Positions 18,289-26,203 of a stretch of DNA of 64,000 nucleotides are shown here, in pieces; the stretch's first letter is position 1, and each line of letters begins with the position of its first letter. The notes under the pieces are model-generated. The model saw nothing but the letters and a program-made list of their open reading frames with translations. It did no database searches and had not been told where the DNA came from. Source of the stretch: Nitrospirota bacterium (GTDB taxonomy: Bacteria > Nitrospirota > Thermodesulfovibrionia > SZUA-242); assembly GCA_016212095.1 (NCBI GenBank), contig JACRHH010000015.1, positions 1 through 64,000 of the forward strand, written 5' to 3'. The position numbers and the translations under genes are program-made.

Positions 18289-19305
18289 CTAACAGATCCT
18301 CGGCAACTGCTCCCCGGTAAGCAGGTCTAGAATCCGCGTTCCACCGGCAATTGTCGCAAGCAGCGCCTTGCCGCCGGTTTCAGCGCCGCCAGCTTCGGCG
18401 TCAACTGTGCCGATAATCGCTGAATGCTTGCCGAACCGGTGCGAGCGCATGGCGGAAAGAACCGCGTCAGCCGCATCAGCGGCCACAACCGCCACAAGCA
18501 CGCCCTCGTTGGCAACGTAAAGCGGATCGAGGCCAAGCAGGTCGCACCCGCCGCGCACCGATGGCAGAACCGGAATGGCGCGTTCTTGCAGAGTTATCCG
18601 CCGTCCGGCGTCCACGGCTATTTCCTTGATTATGGTGGCAAGCCCGCCGCGCGTGGGGTCTCGAAGCATCTTGACTGAATCCGGCGCGGCTTCCAGCATC
18701 GACGCTGCCAACCCGTTCAGCGGCGCGGTGTCGCTTGAAAGCGGCGGAGAAAACGAAAGTCCGTTGCGCTCGGCCATAACCGCCATGCCGTGGCTGCCGA
18801 CCGGCCCGCTCACGATCACCGCGTCGCCCGGAGCAATCCGTTTCGGCCCAAGCGAAATGCCGTCCGGAATGACGCCGACGCCGGATGTGTTGATGAAAAT
18901 CCTGTCGCACTTGCCGCGCTCCACCACTTTTGTGTCGCCGGCCACAATCCGCACGCCAGCCTCATCCGCCGCCTTCGCCATTGAAGCAACGATACGCGAG
19001 AGGTCTTCAATAGAGAAACCTTCCTCGATGATGAATCCGGCGGTTAAAAATCGCGGCGCGGCGCCGATCATCGAAAGATCGTTCACCGTTCCGTTCACCG
19101 CAAGCTCGCCGATGTTTCCGCCCGGAAAGAATACCGGCGAGACAACGTAGCTGTCGGTGGTGTATGCCAAACGGCCATTGATTGGGCCCAAATCGGCGGC
19201 GTCGGCGAGGCTGGTCATGCCGAACGCGGGCGCGATCAGTTCGCGGATGAGGCGCTCCATCATTCGCCCGCCGCTTCCATGACCCATCAAAATCCGTCCG
19301 TCCAT
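18289..19305 (-). CDS. hypE: Hydrogenase expression/formation protein HypE
   Basis: A 338-residue AIR-synthase-fold protein. HypE dehydrates the carbamoyl group on its C-terminal Cys to thiocyanate, the source of the cyanide ligands of [NiFe]-hydrogenases. The required end Pro-Arg-Ile-Cys is present. N-terminal GHGSGGRMMERLI and central VAGDTKVVERG and RDPTRGGLATIIKEIA motifs are as expected. It is not SelD: the start lacks the glycine-rich Cys/Sec site. It lies downstream of hypD in orientation but is separated from it by about 3 kb of accessory genes, and bases 19223-19259 of its 5' region recur at 20944. Confidence 0.96.
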   Translation of the reverse strand: MDGRILMGHGSGGRMMERLIRELIAPAFGMTSLADAADLGPINGRLAYTTDSYVVSPVFFPGGNIGELAVNGTVNDLSMIGAAPRFLTAGFIIEEGFSIEDLSRIVASMAKAADEAGVRIVAGDTKVVERGKCDRIFINTSGVGVIPDGISLGPKRIAPGDAVIVSGPVGSHGMAVMAERNGLSFSPPLSSDTAPLNGLAASMLEAAPDSVKMLRDPTRGGLATIIKEIAVDAGRRITLQERAIPVLPSVRGGCDLLGLDPLYVANEGVLVAVVAADAADAVLSAMRSHRFGKHSAIIGTVDAEAGGAETGGKALLATIAGGTRILDLLTGEQLPRIC

Positions 19306-19331
19306 AATGCCTCCAGCGCCGAATGTTTAGC

Positions 19332-19376
19332 GGAATGACACATTATGCCCGTAACCGGACTTTTTCAACAACCGGC
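19332..19376. repeat. 45-bp direct repeat, copy 1
   Basis: This segment, starting GGAATGACACATTATGCCCG and ending CAACAACCGGC, is identical base for base to 19671-19715. It lies 27 bases upstream of the hypE start codon (minus strand), and together the copies bracket the UPF0175 gene. Confidence 0.95.
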
Positions 19377-19431
19377 AGGTTTACTGGTAAACTGTCTGTT
19401 GTAAATAACCGGCTGAAGGAGGCTGTTAATC

Positions 19432-19677
19432 ATGTTGTCAATTACCATTCCCGATTCGGTGCTGCACTCGCTCAAGCTTCCTGAGAAAACACTCACGAGC
19501 GACCTAATGAAGCTGTTGGCCGTGAAATTATATGAAAAAGGCGCTCTGGGCCTCGGCAAGGCTTGCGAGTTGTGCGACAAAAGCAGGGTGGAGTTTCTGC
19601 AGGTGCTGAAAGACGAGGGAGTCTTTCTGAATTATGATGACGCCGAGCTTGAACGTGACCTCGCCAATATGGAATGA
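19432..19677 (+). CDS. UPF0175 family antitoxin-like protein
   Basis: An 81-residue protein of the UPF0175 type: an N-terminal strand with SITIPDSVLHSL, a helix LTSDLMKLLAVKLYEKGALGLGKACELC and the family's EFLQVLKDEGVFLNYDDAELERDL end. Such proteins usually sit upstream of a DUF3368/PIN toxin. No such toxin follows, so this is an orphan. The gene is flanked by the two copies of a 45-bp direct repeat, the second overlapping its stop codon, which suggests a moved or duplicated unit. Confidence 0.88.
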   Translation: MLSITIPDSVLHSLKLPEKTLTSDLMKLLAVKLYEKGALGLGKACELCDKSRVEFLQVLKDEGVFLNYDDAELERDLANME

Positions 19678-19715
19678 CACATTATGCCCGTAACCGGACT
19701 TTTTCAACAACCGGC
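19671..19715. repeat. 45-bp direct repeat, copy 2
   Basis: Identical to 19332-19376. It begins inside the last codons of the UPF0175 gene (its GGAATGA includes the TGA stop), so the repeat may originally have been the 3' edge of that gene. Confidence 0.95.
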
Positions 19716-19815
19716 CGTTTTTTTAAGCCGCACGCCCGGCGGAAAGTTCAATTCTTCATTGTAATCACCGGAAGCTGACCGATATAATTCCCAAGTCAGG
19801 CAGGTTAGTTAGAAC

Positions 19816-20706
19816 ATGCGCATTGATGAGCACAATAGTTTCGAGTCTCTGTCATCCCGATACAGCCATTGCCTCTCGGCCCTTACACTGAAGGGAATCG
19901 GTATTGCAGGGGCGTCTCGATTGCGCACTTACGCGCAGCGGCTTGAACAAGCAATGCTGGATCCACGAACAGCCGTCGAGCCCGAGCTTATCGCTACGGC
20001 AACATTTGATCTTCGCGAAATTGATGAGATTATTGAGATCGTTAATCATCTTCCGAATCAACCAGATCAGGCCACTCTTGATCTCTTGCGGAAGTTGAGC
20101 GGTGGTACAGATCATCCCGATGATGAAATCGGCGCTGTGTCGAGAGAGGCGCAGTATGAACTTTACATAGGTACTGTGCTACGCCAGGCGGGACTTCAGG
20201 TCAAACACGGTGAACCTGACTTGGTTGCAGAATGGAGGGGTAGGAATTTCTTCATTGAGGCCAAAAGGCCGTCTTCACCTAATAGAGTCGACGACCGCTT
20301 AAGATCGGCAATTCACCAGATTCGGAGACTACCAACACCAACAACTGGAATTATTGCATTGTCATTAGATCAGGTTCTAAGGCCACTCGGCGGACTGCTG
20401 ACTGTCAAAAGCTTAGATGATATATCTGCAACGGTTGTTCGACTCATCCAAGGTTTTGTTACTAATAATTCTAGGGTGTGGAGAAATCGACTGCAAGGGC
20501 AGCCAGTCTCCGCGTTGATAATGACGGCCAGAATTCCTGGATATGTTACTCAATCTGGCCATTCGGCTCTAGGCTCGAACTTGCACGTCGAATTACTTTC
20601 ATCGGCAGACGAGAACGGGGCTACACATGATTTCATTGAGTACGCCTTCGCCGCATATGGAAGAGCGCAGGGCGAAACTGTCTTTAAAATCAAAGGCCTG
20701 GAATGA
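19816..20706 (+). CDS. Predicted restriction-endonuclease-like (PD-(D/E)xK) protein
   Basis: A 296-residue protein with no close family that I recognise. The middle contains EAQYELYIGTVLRQAGLQVKHGEPDLVAEWRGRNFFIEAKRP split as helix, strand with PDL, and strand with EAK. This Glu...Asp...Glu-Ala-Lys layout (about residues 112-152) is typical of the PD-(D/E)xK nuclease fold. The N-terminal part is helical. Its codon use looks less GC-rich than neighbouring core genes, and it sits in the insertion between hypD and hypE, which suggests transfer. A DUF2442 gene overlaps its stop by four bases. A defence role is a guess. Confidence 0.55.
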   Translation: MRIDEHNSFESLSSRYSHCLSALTLKGIGIAGASRLRTYAQRLEQAMLDPRTAVEPELIATATFDLREIDEIIEIVNHLPNQPDQATLDLLRKLSGGTDHPDDEIGAVSREAQYELYIGTVLRQAGLQVKHGEPDLVAEWRGRNFFIEAKRPSSPNRVDDRLRSAIHQIRRLPTPTTGIIALSLDQVLRPLGGLLTVKSLDDISATVVRLIQGFVTNNSRVWRNRLQGQPVSALIMTARIPGYVTQSGHSALGSNLHVELLSSADENGATHDFIEYAFAAYGRAQGETVFKIKGLE

Positions 20707-20942
20707 GGAGGACTATAACAACTATTTGCGCTAACGACGATTGGACGCTTGATGTTGCTTTTAACGACGGCGCAAAGCGCCGATTTGATGCAAAGCCATT
20801 ACTTTCTCTTGAGGCGTTTAAACCGCTACGCAATCTCAAGGCTTTCAAGGCGATAAGAAATGGCGGCTACTTTGTGGAGTGGGAAAGCGAGGCGGATTTA
20901 AGCGCGGACACTCTATATCTGGAAAGCACAGCCATGAAATAG
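20703..20942 (+). CDS. DUF2442 family protein
   Basis: A 79-residue protein with the DUF2442 pattern: a strand-rich start DDWTLDVAFNDGAKRRFDAKPLL, then LEAFKPLRNLKAFKAIR and the family end VEWESEADLSADTLYLES. DUF2442 proteins are often paired with a DUF4160 or other small gene in TA-like units. Here the start codon overlaps the stop of the nuclease-like gene (ATGA), so the two are probably translated together. Confidence 0.82.
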   Translation: MRRTITTICANDDWTLDVAFNDGAKRRFDAKPLLSLEAFKPLRNLKAFKAIRNGGYFVEWESEADLSADTLYLESTAMK

Positions 20943-20943
20943 T

Positions 20944-21001
20944 AACGCGGGCGCGGTCAGTTCGCGGATGAGGCGCTCCACATTATCCGCCTGCCGCCCG
21001 G
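20944..21001 (-). pseudogene. Duplicated fragment of the hypE 5' region
   Basis: Bases 20944-20980 match 19223-19259 inside hypE at 36 of 37 positions, in the same orientation, and weaker similarity with small indels continues to about 21001. In hypE this encodes residues roughly 16-28 (MERLIRELIAPAF region). The copy has no start and no continuing frame, so it is a relic. The rest of the gap 21002-21141 holds only AT-rich sequence before the Fic gene. Confidence 0.75.
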
Positions 21002-21141
21002 TTCATTCGTTGGGGAATGGGAAGAGTTGGGATGAAGCCTGTCATGCGTAATGTTTTGCCCTGTTGTATACATAAAGCAGGTAATATGTATAGAAAACCA
21101 GTTTTTTGTATATATAACTTTTACCGGGAGAACGTATAAGC

Positions 21142-22205
21142 ATGAGCGAAATCCTGCCGTTGCATCACTTGGCGCCGGAACGGTTCGAGACAGCCGCCAT
21201 CTTGAAGCTGTTGGCCAAGGCCAGTCGCAACCTGGCCGAGTTGAAAGGAATTGCCGCATCAATCCCCAATCAGGGAATTCTTGTAAGCACATTGGGGATA
21301 CAGGAAGCCAAGGACAGTTCGGCCATCGAAAACATTGTCACAACCCACGACGAACTGTTCAAGGACGACGCATTTCCTGAATCCTTCGTCAATCCGGCAG
21401 CCAAGGAGGTCTTGCGTTACCGGCAGGCGTTGCGCGTCGGTTATGACGCCGTGCGGCAAACCGGTCTGCTTTCGGCCAATCATATTGTGGCGATCCAGGC
21501 GGAACTGGAACGAAACAGCGCCGGTTTCCGGAAGCTTCCGGGTACGGCGCTGAAAAACAGCGCTGGCGATACCGTCTATACGCCGCCTCAGGAGCGTGGC
21601 ACCATAATCGCACTGATGGGCGATCTTGAACGATTCATTAACGACGGCCAGCTATTCGATGCGGATCCGCTCATAAAAATGGCGCTCATTCACCATCAGT
21701 TCGAGAGCATTCACCCCTTTTACGACGGCAATGGCCGCACCGGACGGATCGTCAACGTGCTTTATCTTGTGAAAGAGGGATTGCTCGACATCCCGGTTCT
21801 GTATCTCAGCCGCCTATCATGCGCGCCAAGACCGACTACTACCGGCTGTTGCAAGAAGTTCGGAACCGTGATGTCTGGGAGGATTGGGTGCTGTACATGC
21901 TGACAGCCGTGGAGCAAACTGCCGGAGAAACCATCGCAACCATCCATGCCATTAAAAACGCGCTGATGGACGCCAAGCACCGCATCCGCAGCCAATACAA
22001 ATTCTACAGCCAGGACTTGATCAACAATCTGTTCACGCATCCCTATACCAAGATCGAGTTCATCGAGCGTGATCTGAAGGTTTCGCGGCTGACCGCCACA
22101 AAGTATCTGGAGGCCTTGACCGCCGGCGGATTCCTGCGGAAACAGAAGATCGGACGATCCAACTATTACGTCAATATCGCCCTGAATGCGATTTTAACCC
22201 GATAA
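21142..22205 (+). pseudogene. Fic family protein, interrupted by a one-base frameshift
   Basis: The first frame (21142-21903) has the Fic N-terminal helices, an inhibitory-helix-like segment (SSAIENI, about residues 60-66) and the full catalytic motif HPFYDGNGRTGR. Fic enzymes transfer AMP or a related group to Ser/Thr/Tyr hydroxyls. Just after IPVLYLSR the frame is lost near 21822. The second frame (21819-22205) continues with the expected MRAKTDYYRLLQEVR and a C-terminal winged-helix domain (TKIEFIERDLKVSRLTATKYLEAL). A one-base deletion around CGCCTATCATG explains this. It is either a real inactivation or an assembly error; with the base restored the protein would be about 354 residues. 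Confidence 0.85.
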
Positions 22206-22261
22206 TCCCCTGAGCGGAGCAAGCAACTTAAGGCTAATATAACCGCAAACGACGATAACAG

Positions 22262-23317
22262 CTACACCGAGTATTTGAAATATGCGGCGCAGGAGCCTTC
22301 GGAGCTTACCATGCACGGCCCGACCGGATGCTCCGGCGTGCAGGATTTCCCGAACAGCGGGCATTCGCCCGGTATTTTCATGCCGCGAAGCACGTCTCCG
22401 CACCTACAGGCCGACGGCTCTTCGAAGCGAACCGGCGCAAGCCCAAGCCTCGCGGATGCGTCGAATTTCTCGTATTTCGCCCTCAGCTTCAGGCCGCTTC
22501 CCGGAATCGGGCCGATGCCGCGCCACCATGCCTCTTCCGGCTCGAAATATTCGTTCAGAACCGCTACCGCCTTCGGATTGCCTTCCGGCCTCACAACGCG
22601 CGTGTATCCGATCTTCACGGCTGGCTTGCCGGAGGCGATCTGCGCCAGAATCATGCGGATGCCTTCAAGGATGTCATGCGCCTCGAAGCCGGTGATCACA
22701 GACGCCTTGCCGAAATCGCGGGCCAGGAATTCGTAAGGCGCGCTTCCGATTATCGCGCTAACATGGCCGGGCAGAATGAAGCCGTCAACCTGCACTTCGC
22801 CGGAGGAAAGAAGCGCCGCCATTGCGGGCGGCACGAGCTTGTGAACCGAATACACAAGAAAGTTTTCCACGCCGTTTCGAACCGCTTCGCCAACCGTGGC
22901 CGCGACCGACGGCGATGTCGTCTCGAATCCGGTTCCGAAAAACACAACCATGCGCGACGGGTTTTCGGCTGCAAGCTTCAGAGCGTCAAGCGGCGAATAC
23001 ACGATGCGTATGTCCGCGCCGTCGGCCCGCGCCCCGGAAAGAGAGCGTGTTTTGCCCGGCACGCGCATCATGTCGCCAAATGTGGTCACGATAACATCGG
23101 GCTTTTCCGCAAGCGCAATCACGGCGTCGATGTCGCCCGCCGACGTAACGCAAACCGGACAGCCAGGGCCGCTTAGAAGCGTGATGCCGTCGGGCAGAAG
23201 CCCGCGTATGCCGTGGCGGAATATCGCAACGGTATGCGTGCCGCAGACCTCCATCAGCCGGACAGGCCGGTTTATGGTGTGCATGAGGGAGTGGATGGCG
23301 CTGAGGGTATCTTTCAC
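22262..23317 (-). CDS. hypD: Hydrogenase formation protein HypD
   Basis: A 351-residue protein that, with HypC, assembles the Fe(CN)2CO unit of [NiFe]-hydrogenases. Conserved sites are CGTHT at residues 25-29, GPGCPVC at 50-56, and the C-terminal Cys set (CRCGDVLRG, GECPLFGKSC) that holds the [4Fe-4S] cluster. The length is normal. The next hyp gene in the same direction, hypE, is about 3 kb away across accessory genes on the opposite strand. hypC, hypF, hypA and hypB are not in the window. An ATPase/PIN-like pair lies just upstream in the same orientation. Confidence 0.96.
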   Translation of the reverse strand: MKDTLSAIHSLMHTINRPVRLMEVCGTHTVAIFRHGIRGLLPDGITLLSGPGCPVCVTSAGDIDAVIALAEKPDVIVTTFGDMMRVPGKTRSLSGARADGADIRIVYSPLDALKLAAENPSRMVVFFGTGFETTSPSVAATVGEAVRNGVENFLVYSVHKLVPPAMAALLSSGEVQVDGFILPGHVSAIIGSAPYEFLARDFGKASVITGFEAHDILEGIRMILAQIASGKPAVKIGYTRVVRPEGNPKAVAVLNEYFEPEEAWWRGIGPIPGSGLKLRAKYEKFDASARLGLAPVRFEEPSACRCGDVLRGMKIPGECPLFGKSCTPEHPVGPCMVSSEGSCAAYFKYSV

Positions 23318-23342
23318 GGGGCTCGCAATGCAAATAGCTCGT

Positions 23343-23846
23343 TCACTTCAACTTCTTTGCCCCCTCCGTCAGCCATTTCGCGCAACCGGCGTCAGCCGGA
23401 TTGGCCCAGATTATCTGTTTAAGTTCATCAATATGCTGTGAAGCGGTACAAAATAGTTTTATCGCCTTTTCGTCTCCAGATATGATACTGGAATCAGTTT
23501 GCAGCGCTGCTTCAACAAGATGAGCGTCCTTAAGCATAGCCCTGATTCCCTTTTGCCCAATATCCAACTGCTCCAGTTTGTCGGACAAGCTATGATCCGG
23601 AGTCACGATTCGGACGATCTTCCCCCTTGACTGCATGGCTGCAATCCATTTTCCGGAAAATCCGGACTTATGTTTTTTCCATTCTTTTTCAATCGCCTTG
23701 CTCATCACCACCTTATGACAAACCTTCAAAACTGTAGTCAGCGCCTGTCTGCATGAACTGGAAACAGGATGCTCGGTTTCCCCGGCGGATCGGGCCACAG
23801 ACGCATCTATCACCAATGCTTTCGACATTTTGCGACTCATGCACAC
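23343..23846 (-). CDS. PIN-like nuclease-type protein partnered with an ATPase
   Basis: A 167-residue protein (157 from the fourth Met-start region) with a PIN-like opening ALVIDASVARSAG, a later acidic pair in LKDAHLVEAALQTD and IISGDEKAIKLF. This spacing matches the metal-binding Asp/Glu of PIN RNases. It overlaps the stop of the upstream AAA ATPase gene by up to 10 bases, so the two are translationally coupled. ATPase plus PIN-like nuclease pairs are a recurring layout for abortive-infection or TA-like modules. I do not recognise a named system. Confidence 0.65.
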   Translation of the reverse strand: MCMSRKMSKALVIDASVARSAGETEHPVSSSCRQALTTVLKVCHKVVMSKAIEKEWKKHKSGFSGKWIAAMQSRGKIVRIVTPDHSLSDKLEQLDIGQKGIRAMLKDAHLVEAALQTDSSIISGDEKAIKLFCTASQHIDELKQIIWANPADAGCAKWLTEGAKKLK

Positions 23847-25192
23847 GCGCTCCGTCGCTCAACTGCGTCGAGATATTCGCTGTCTGCTTCAAGGGCAACA
23901 TCGTCAAAGTCCTCCGGCCACTGGCCGAATGCGCCTTGCTCATCCATGCCTGAGCTATCCACAACCGTTGCGCCTGTGCCTTCCTTGCGCGTAAACCAAT
24001 TAAGGTTTACCAGATCATGAGACAGTTCACCTCTGGCTACCAGTGTTTGAATGCCTCTCAGAAGTAAACTACTGTGAGTCTCGACAATAACCACCACGCC
24101 CCTGCTTGCCGCTTCCGCCAACAGCTTTGCCATCTGTTTTTGCGCCTTCGGATGCAGATGTATTTCCGGCTGCTCCAGATAAACAATCTGTCCGGCTCTT
24201 GCCGTAAGAAGCGCAACAAGAATAGGAAGAGTCTGGGAAACACCAAATCCAACATCGGCAATGCTGACCAGATCGCGCGCGCCGCCGCGTCTGCTATGCG
24301 GCAAGCGGCCAACGCGCAACTCAACCTGCGTATCGTCAACAGGCTTGGCTTCAACCTTCCATGTCAGGCCGAGGGTTTCAAGCGCACTGCCAAGCTGTTT
24401 CAGCCTGTCATCCTTTGCCGACTGCCAATGGTTGATGATGCTTGCGCAATAATTCTCAAAAGTACCCGGAAAGTTTTTTCCGACCGCCGTTGTTCTGTAG
24501 GTACGCGCAGGATTGCCGCGAAGCCCCGGCACATGGATGATGTTTTCCAGATTAGGCCCCACAAGCTCTGCGGAAGTTATGCCAGCTAACAAGAATTTGT
24601 TCGGTTGTTTACCGCTTAGTCCCAGATTAAAGGATAAGAAACACCGATCACGAATGACAGCCCATTTAAATTCGCTCTCTTTTGATACGTTATTTTGTGA
24701 CAAAGCAATTCGATTTTTCCAGCTTTTTATATGATCAGGCAATATCTGCTCAATCTCGTCACTGGTCATGCCGAGGTGAATTCTCTGCTCGTTGCCGTCT
24801 CCGATAGATGACATTTCTGTAATTTCAATCGCAACACCGGGATGCCTACTTCGCTTGAACTTGAGTCCAAGGCCATCATTATTTCCAAATTCAAATCGAA
24901 CCGAAAAAGTGTCGCTGCACAATGAATCGACTTTGCAGAATAATTGCTCTGTGGAAGTGCATCGGACGTTAGGGCCATCAAGCAACAAGGCTCCGGGATC
25001 AAAGGGGGCTTCCAGAGTCTGCTTCAATAAAAGCAACGGCTGCATAATGCTCGATTTCCCTGAACTGTTTGCGCCGGCCAGCAATGTCAGCGGTTTTAGC
25101 TCAATCCGTTGCTCCTGACAGATGGATTTATAATTGCAAACAGCAATCGCAGTTATGCCGCCCGGCTTTGATGATTTAGTTTTGGATGGCAT
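23837..25192 (-). CDS. AAA ATPase (SMC/RecF-like, DUF3696 type), first gene of a two-gene module
   Basis: A 451-residue P-loop ATPase. It opens with the RecF/OLD-like strand (IAVCNYKSI) and Walker A GANSSGKSSI near residues 41-50. The late half has VSIADVGFGVSQTLPILVALL, the signature-helix region, then Walker B VYLEQPEIHLHP and the H-loop VVIVETHSSLL. The C-terminal GQWPEDFDDV is like the DUF3696 end. There is no Toprim domain, so any nuclease activity would come from the PIN-like partner that follows. The codon use is more AT-rich than in flanking hyp genes, suggesting transfer. Confidence 0.85.
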   Translation of the reverse strand: MPSKTKSSKPGGITAIAVCNYKSICQEQRIELKPLTLLAGANSSGKSSIMQPLLLLKQTLEAPFDPGALLLDGPNVRCTSTEQLFCKVDSLCSDTFSVRFEFGNNDGLGLKFKRSRHPGVAIEITEMSSIGDGNEQRIHLGMTSDEIEQILPDHIKSWKNRIALSQNNVSKESEFKWAVIRDRCFLSFNLGLSGKQPNKFLLAGITSAELVGPNLENIIHVPGLRGNPARTYRTTAVGKNFPGTFENYCASIINHWQSAKDDRLKQLGSALETLGLTWKVEAKPVDDTQVELRVGRLPHSRRGGARDLVSIADVGFGVSQTLPILVALLTARAGQIVYLEQPEIHLHPKAQKQMAKLLAEAASRGVVVIVETHSSLLLRGIQTLVARGELSHDLVNLNWFTRKEGTGATVVDSSGMDEQGAFGQWPEDFDDVALEADSEYLDAVERRSACA

Positions 25193-25245
25193 GTGTATTC
25201 TCCTTATATCAGCGTAAGTCGTCCAAATCCAGGGTGCGCTTCTAG

Positions 25246-25503
25246 TTATTTCCGTCCAATCAATCGTTCATATTTACGGTGCTCGCCAATCCAGAACCAT
25301 ACGATGCCGGTATCAACTTCAACGCCCAAGGCTCTGTATTCCTTTCCCACCCTGACGCTCCAATAACCGCCGACTTTCTTGAAATGCAACGACGGGTGAG
25401 ACGGATCGGCTTTCAGAAGTTCATAATTCTTGTCGGCAAGCGATTGAATATCGCGAGGAAGTTGCTCATAGCACTCCCGGAACCTTGGCGAAGTGTAATG
25501 CAC
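25246..25503 (-). CDS. RelE/ParE-fold toxin
   Basis: An 85-residue protein with the RelE-superfamily layout: a helical start (FRECYEQLPRDIQSLADKNYELL), then SLHFKKVGGYWSVRVGKEYRALGVEV and a final strand VWFWIGEHRKYERLI. The Arg/Lys/His set could serve RNA cleavage or gyrase binding, depending on subfamily. It follows a small antitoxin-like gene by 16 bases. Confidence 0.8.
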   Translation of the reverse strand: MHYTSPRFRECYEQLPRDIQSLADKNYELLKADPSHPSLHFKKVGGYWSVRVGKEYRALGVEVDTGIVWFWIGEHRKYERLIGRK

Positions 25504-25519
25504 TTACATTCCAGGCAAA

Positions 25520-25720
25520 CTACATTCGCCTGCAACGGCCCGCCCGATAATCCATGACCGCCTCATGGGCATAAGCTGCCAGACGGCCATTTGCAGCATC
25601 TTCCTCGATCTCTCGATCCCATTTCTCATGATCCATCCGGATAAACCAATCATAAAAACGGCGGTAGTCATCCGGCGAAAGATGCATTACGGCATCTTCC
25701 AACTGTTCAATGGTTTCCAT
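25520..25720 (-). CDS. Small antitoxin-like protein upstream of RelE-type toxin
   Basis: A 66-residue, acidic helical protein (METIEQLEDAVMHLSPDDY...WDREIEEDAANGRLAAYAHEA...YRAGRCRRM). I know this pattern as small unnamed proteins that precede RelE/ParE-like toxins. The role is inferred mainly from that position. Confidence 0.7.
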   Translation of the reverse strand: METIEQLEDAVMHLSPDDYRRFYDWFIRMDHEKWDREIEEDAANGRLAAYAHEAVMDYRAGRCRRM

Positions 25721-25749
25721 GCAATCTGTTTACACCTCCCGTATCGAAA

Positions 25750-26013
25750 CTACTTCTTGCAATTCTTCCCTGAACATCCGCAGGATGAAAGCACCGGCAC
25801 GGTCTTGCCCGGAGCCTTCGTCACGGGCATGGCCCTCTCCGGAACCACGATCTTTCCCTCGGCGGCAAGCTTGTCCACGTGCTCCTTAATCTTTGCGTTA
25901 ATCCGGCTGCTCGCCTCTTCCTTCGTTTCAGCCGTAGCCTCAAGGCCGAACATGTCGCAGGATGCCTTCCACGAATCTTCGCCTGCGGGCGTGAGTGTTA
26001 CCTTTACTGCCAT
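25750..26013 (-). CDS. Small protein with Cys-rich C-terminus, unknown function
   Basis: An 87-residue protein. The first 55 residues look like a small alpha/beta unit (VTLTPAGEDSWKASC, then a helix with EEASSRINAKIKEHVDKLA). The tail ends SSCGCSGKNCKK, a plausible metal-binding cluster with three Cys. It starts two bases after the cooT stop, so it belongs to the DUF3842-cooT operon, whose theme is nickel. A metal-handling role is inference. Confidence 0.6.
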   Translation of the reverse strand: MAVKVTLTPAGEDSWKASCDMFGLEATAETKEEASSRINAKIKEHVDKLAAEGKIVVPERAMPVTKAPGKTVPVLSSCGCSGKNCKK

Positions 26014-26014
26014 G

Positions 26015-26203
26015 TTATCTCCGTTTCAGTATGATCTTGTGGCGCAGGAGCGATATTTCCTTCACCTCGCCGTCGAATGTCTTCTGCTCGCCAAACAGGT
26101 TTCGCATGTAGATTCCGCCCTCTTCGGGCCGCATGATGTCAACGCTTTCCAGATAAAGCTCTTCCTTTCCGTCCTGCTCTATGTATGCGTTAGCCTCGCA
26201 CAT
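26015..26203 (-). CDS. cooT: CooT-family nickel-binding protein
   Basis: A 62-residue protein with the family start MCEANAYI, in which Cys2 is the nickel ligand of CooT dimers, and the central LFGEQKTFDGEVKEISLLRHKIIL pattern. In Rhodospirillum rubrum CooT supports nickel delivery to carbon monoxide dehydrogenase. No CODH is in the window, so here it may serve CODH or hydrogenase encoded elsewhere. It overlaps the end of the DUF3842 gene by 14 bases, as these two often do. Confidence 0.88.
   Translation of the reverse strand: MCEANAYIEQDGKEELYLESVDIMRPEEGGIYMRNLFGEQKTFDGEVKEISLLRHKIILKRR

Noticed and set aside
18289-19305. SelD (selenophosphate synthetase) instead of HypE
   Set aside because: Both share the AIR-synthase fold, but this protein ends Pro-Arg-Ile-Cys and lacks the N-terminal Cys/Sec-Gly site of SelD, so it is HypE.
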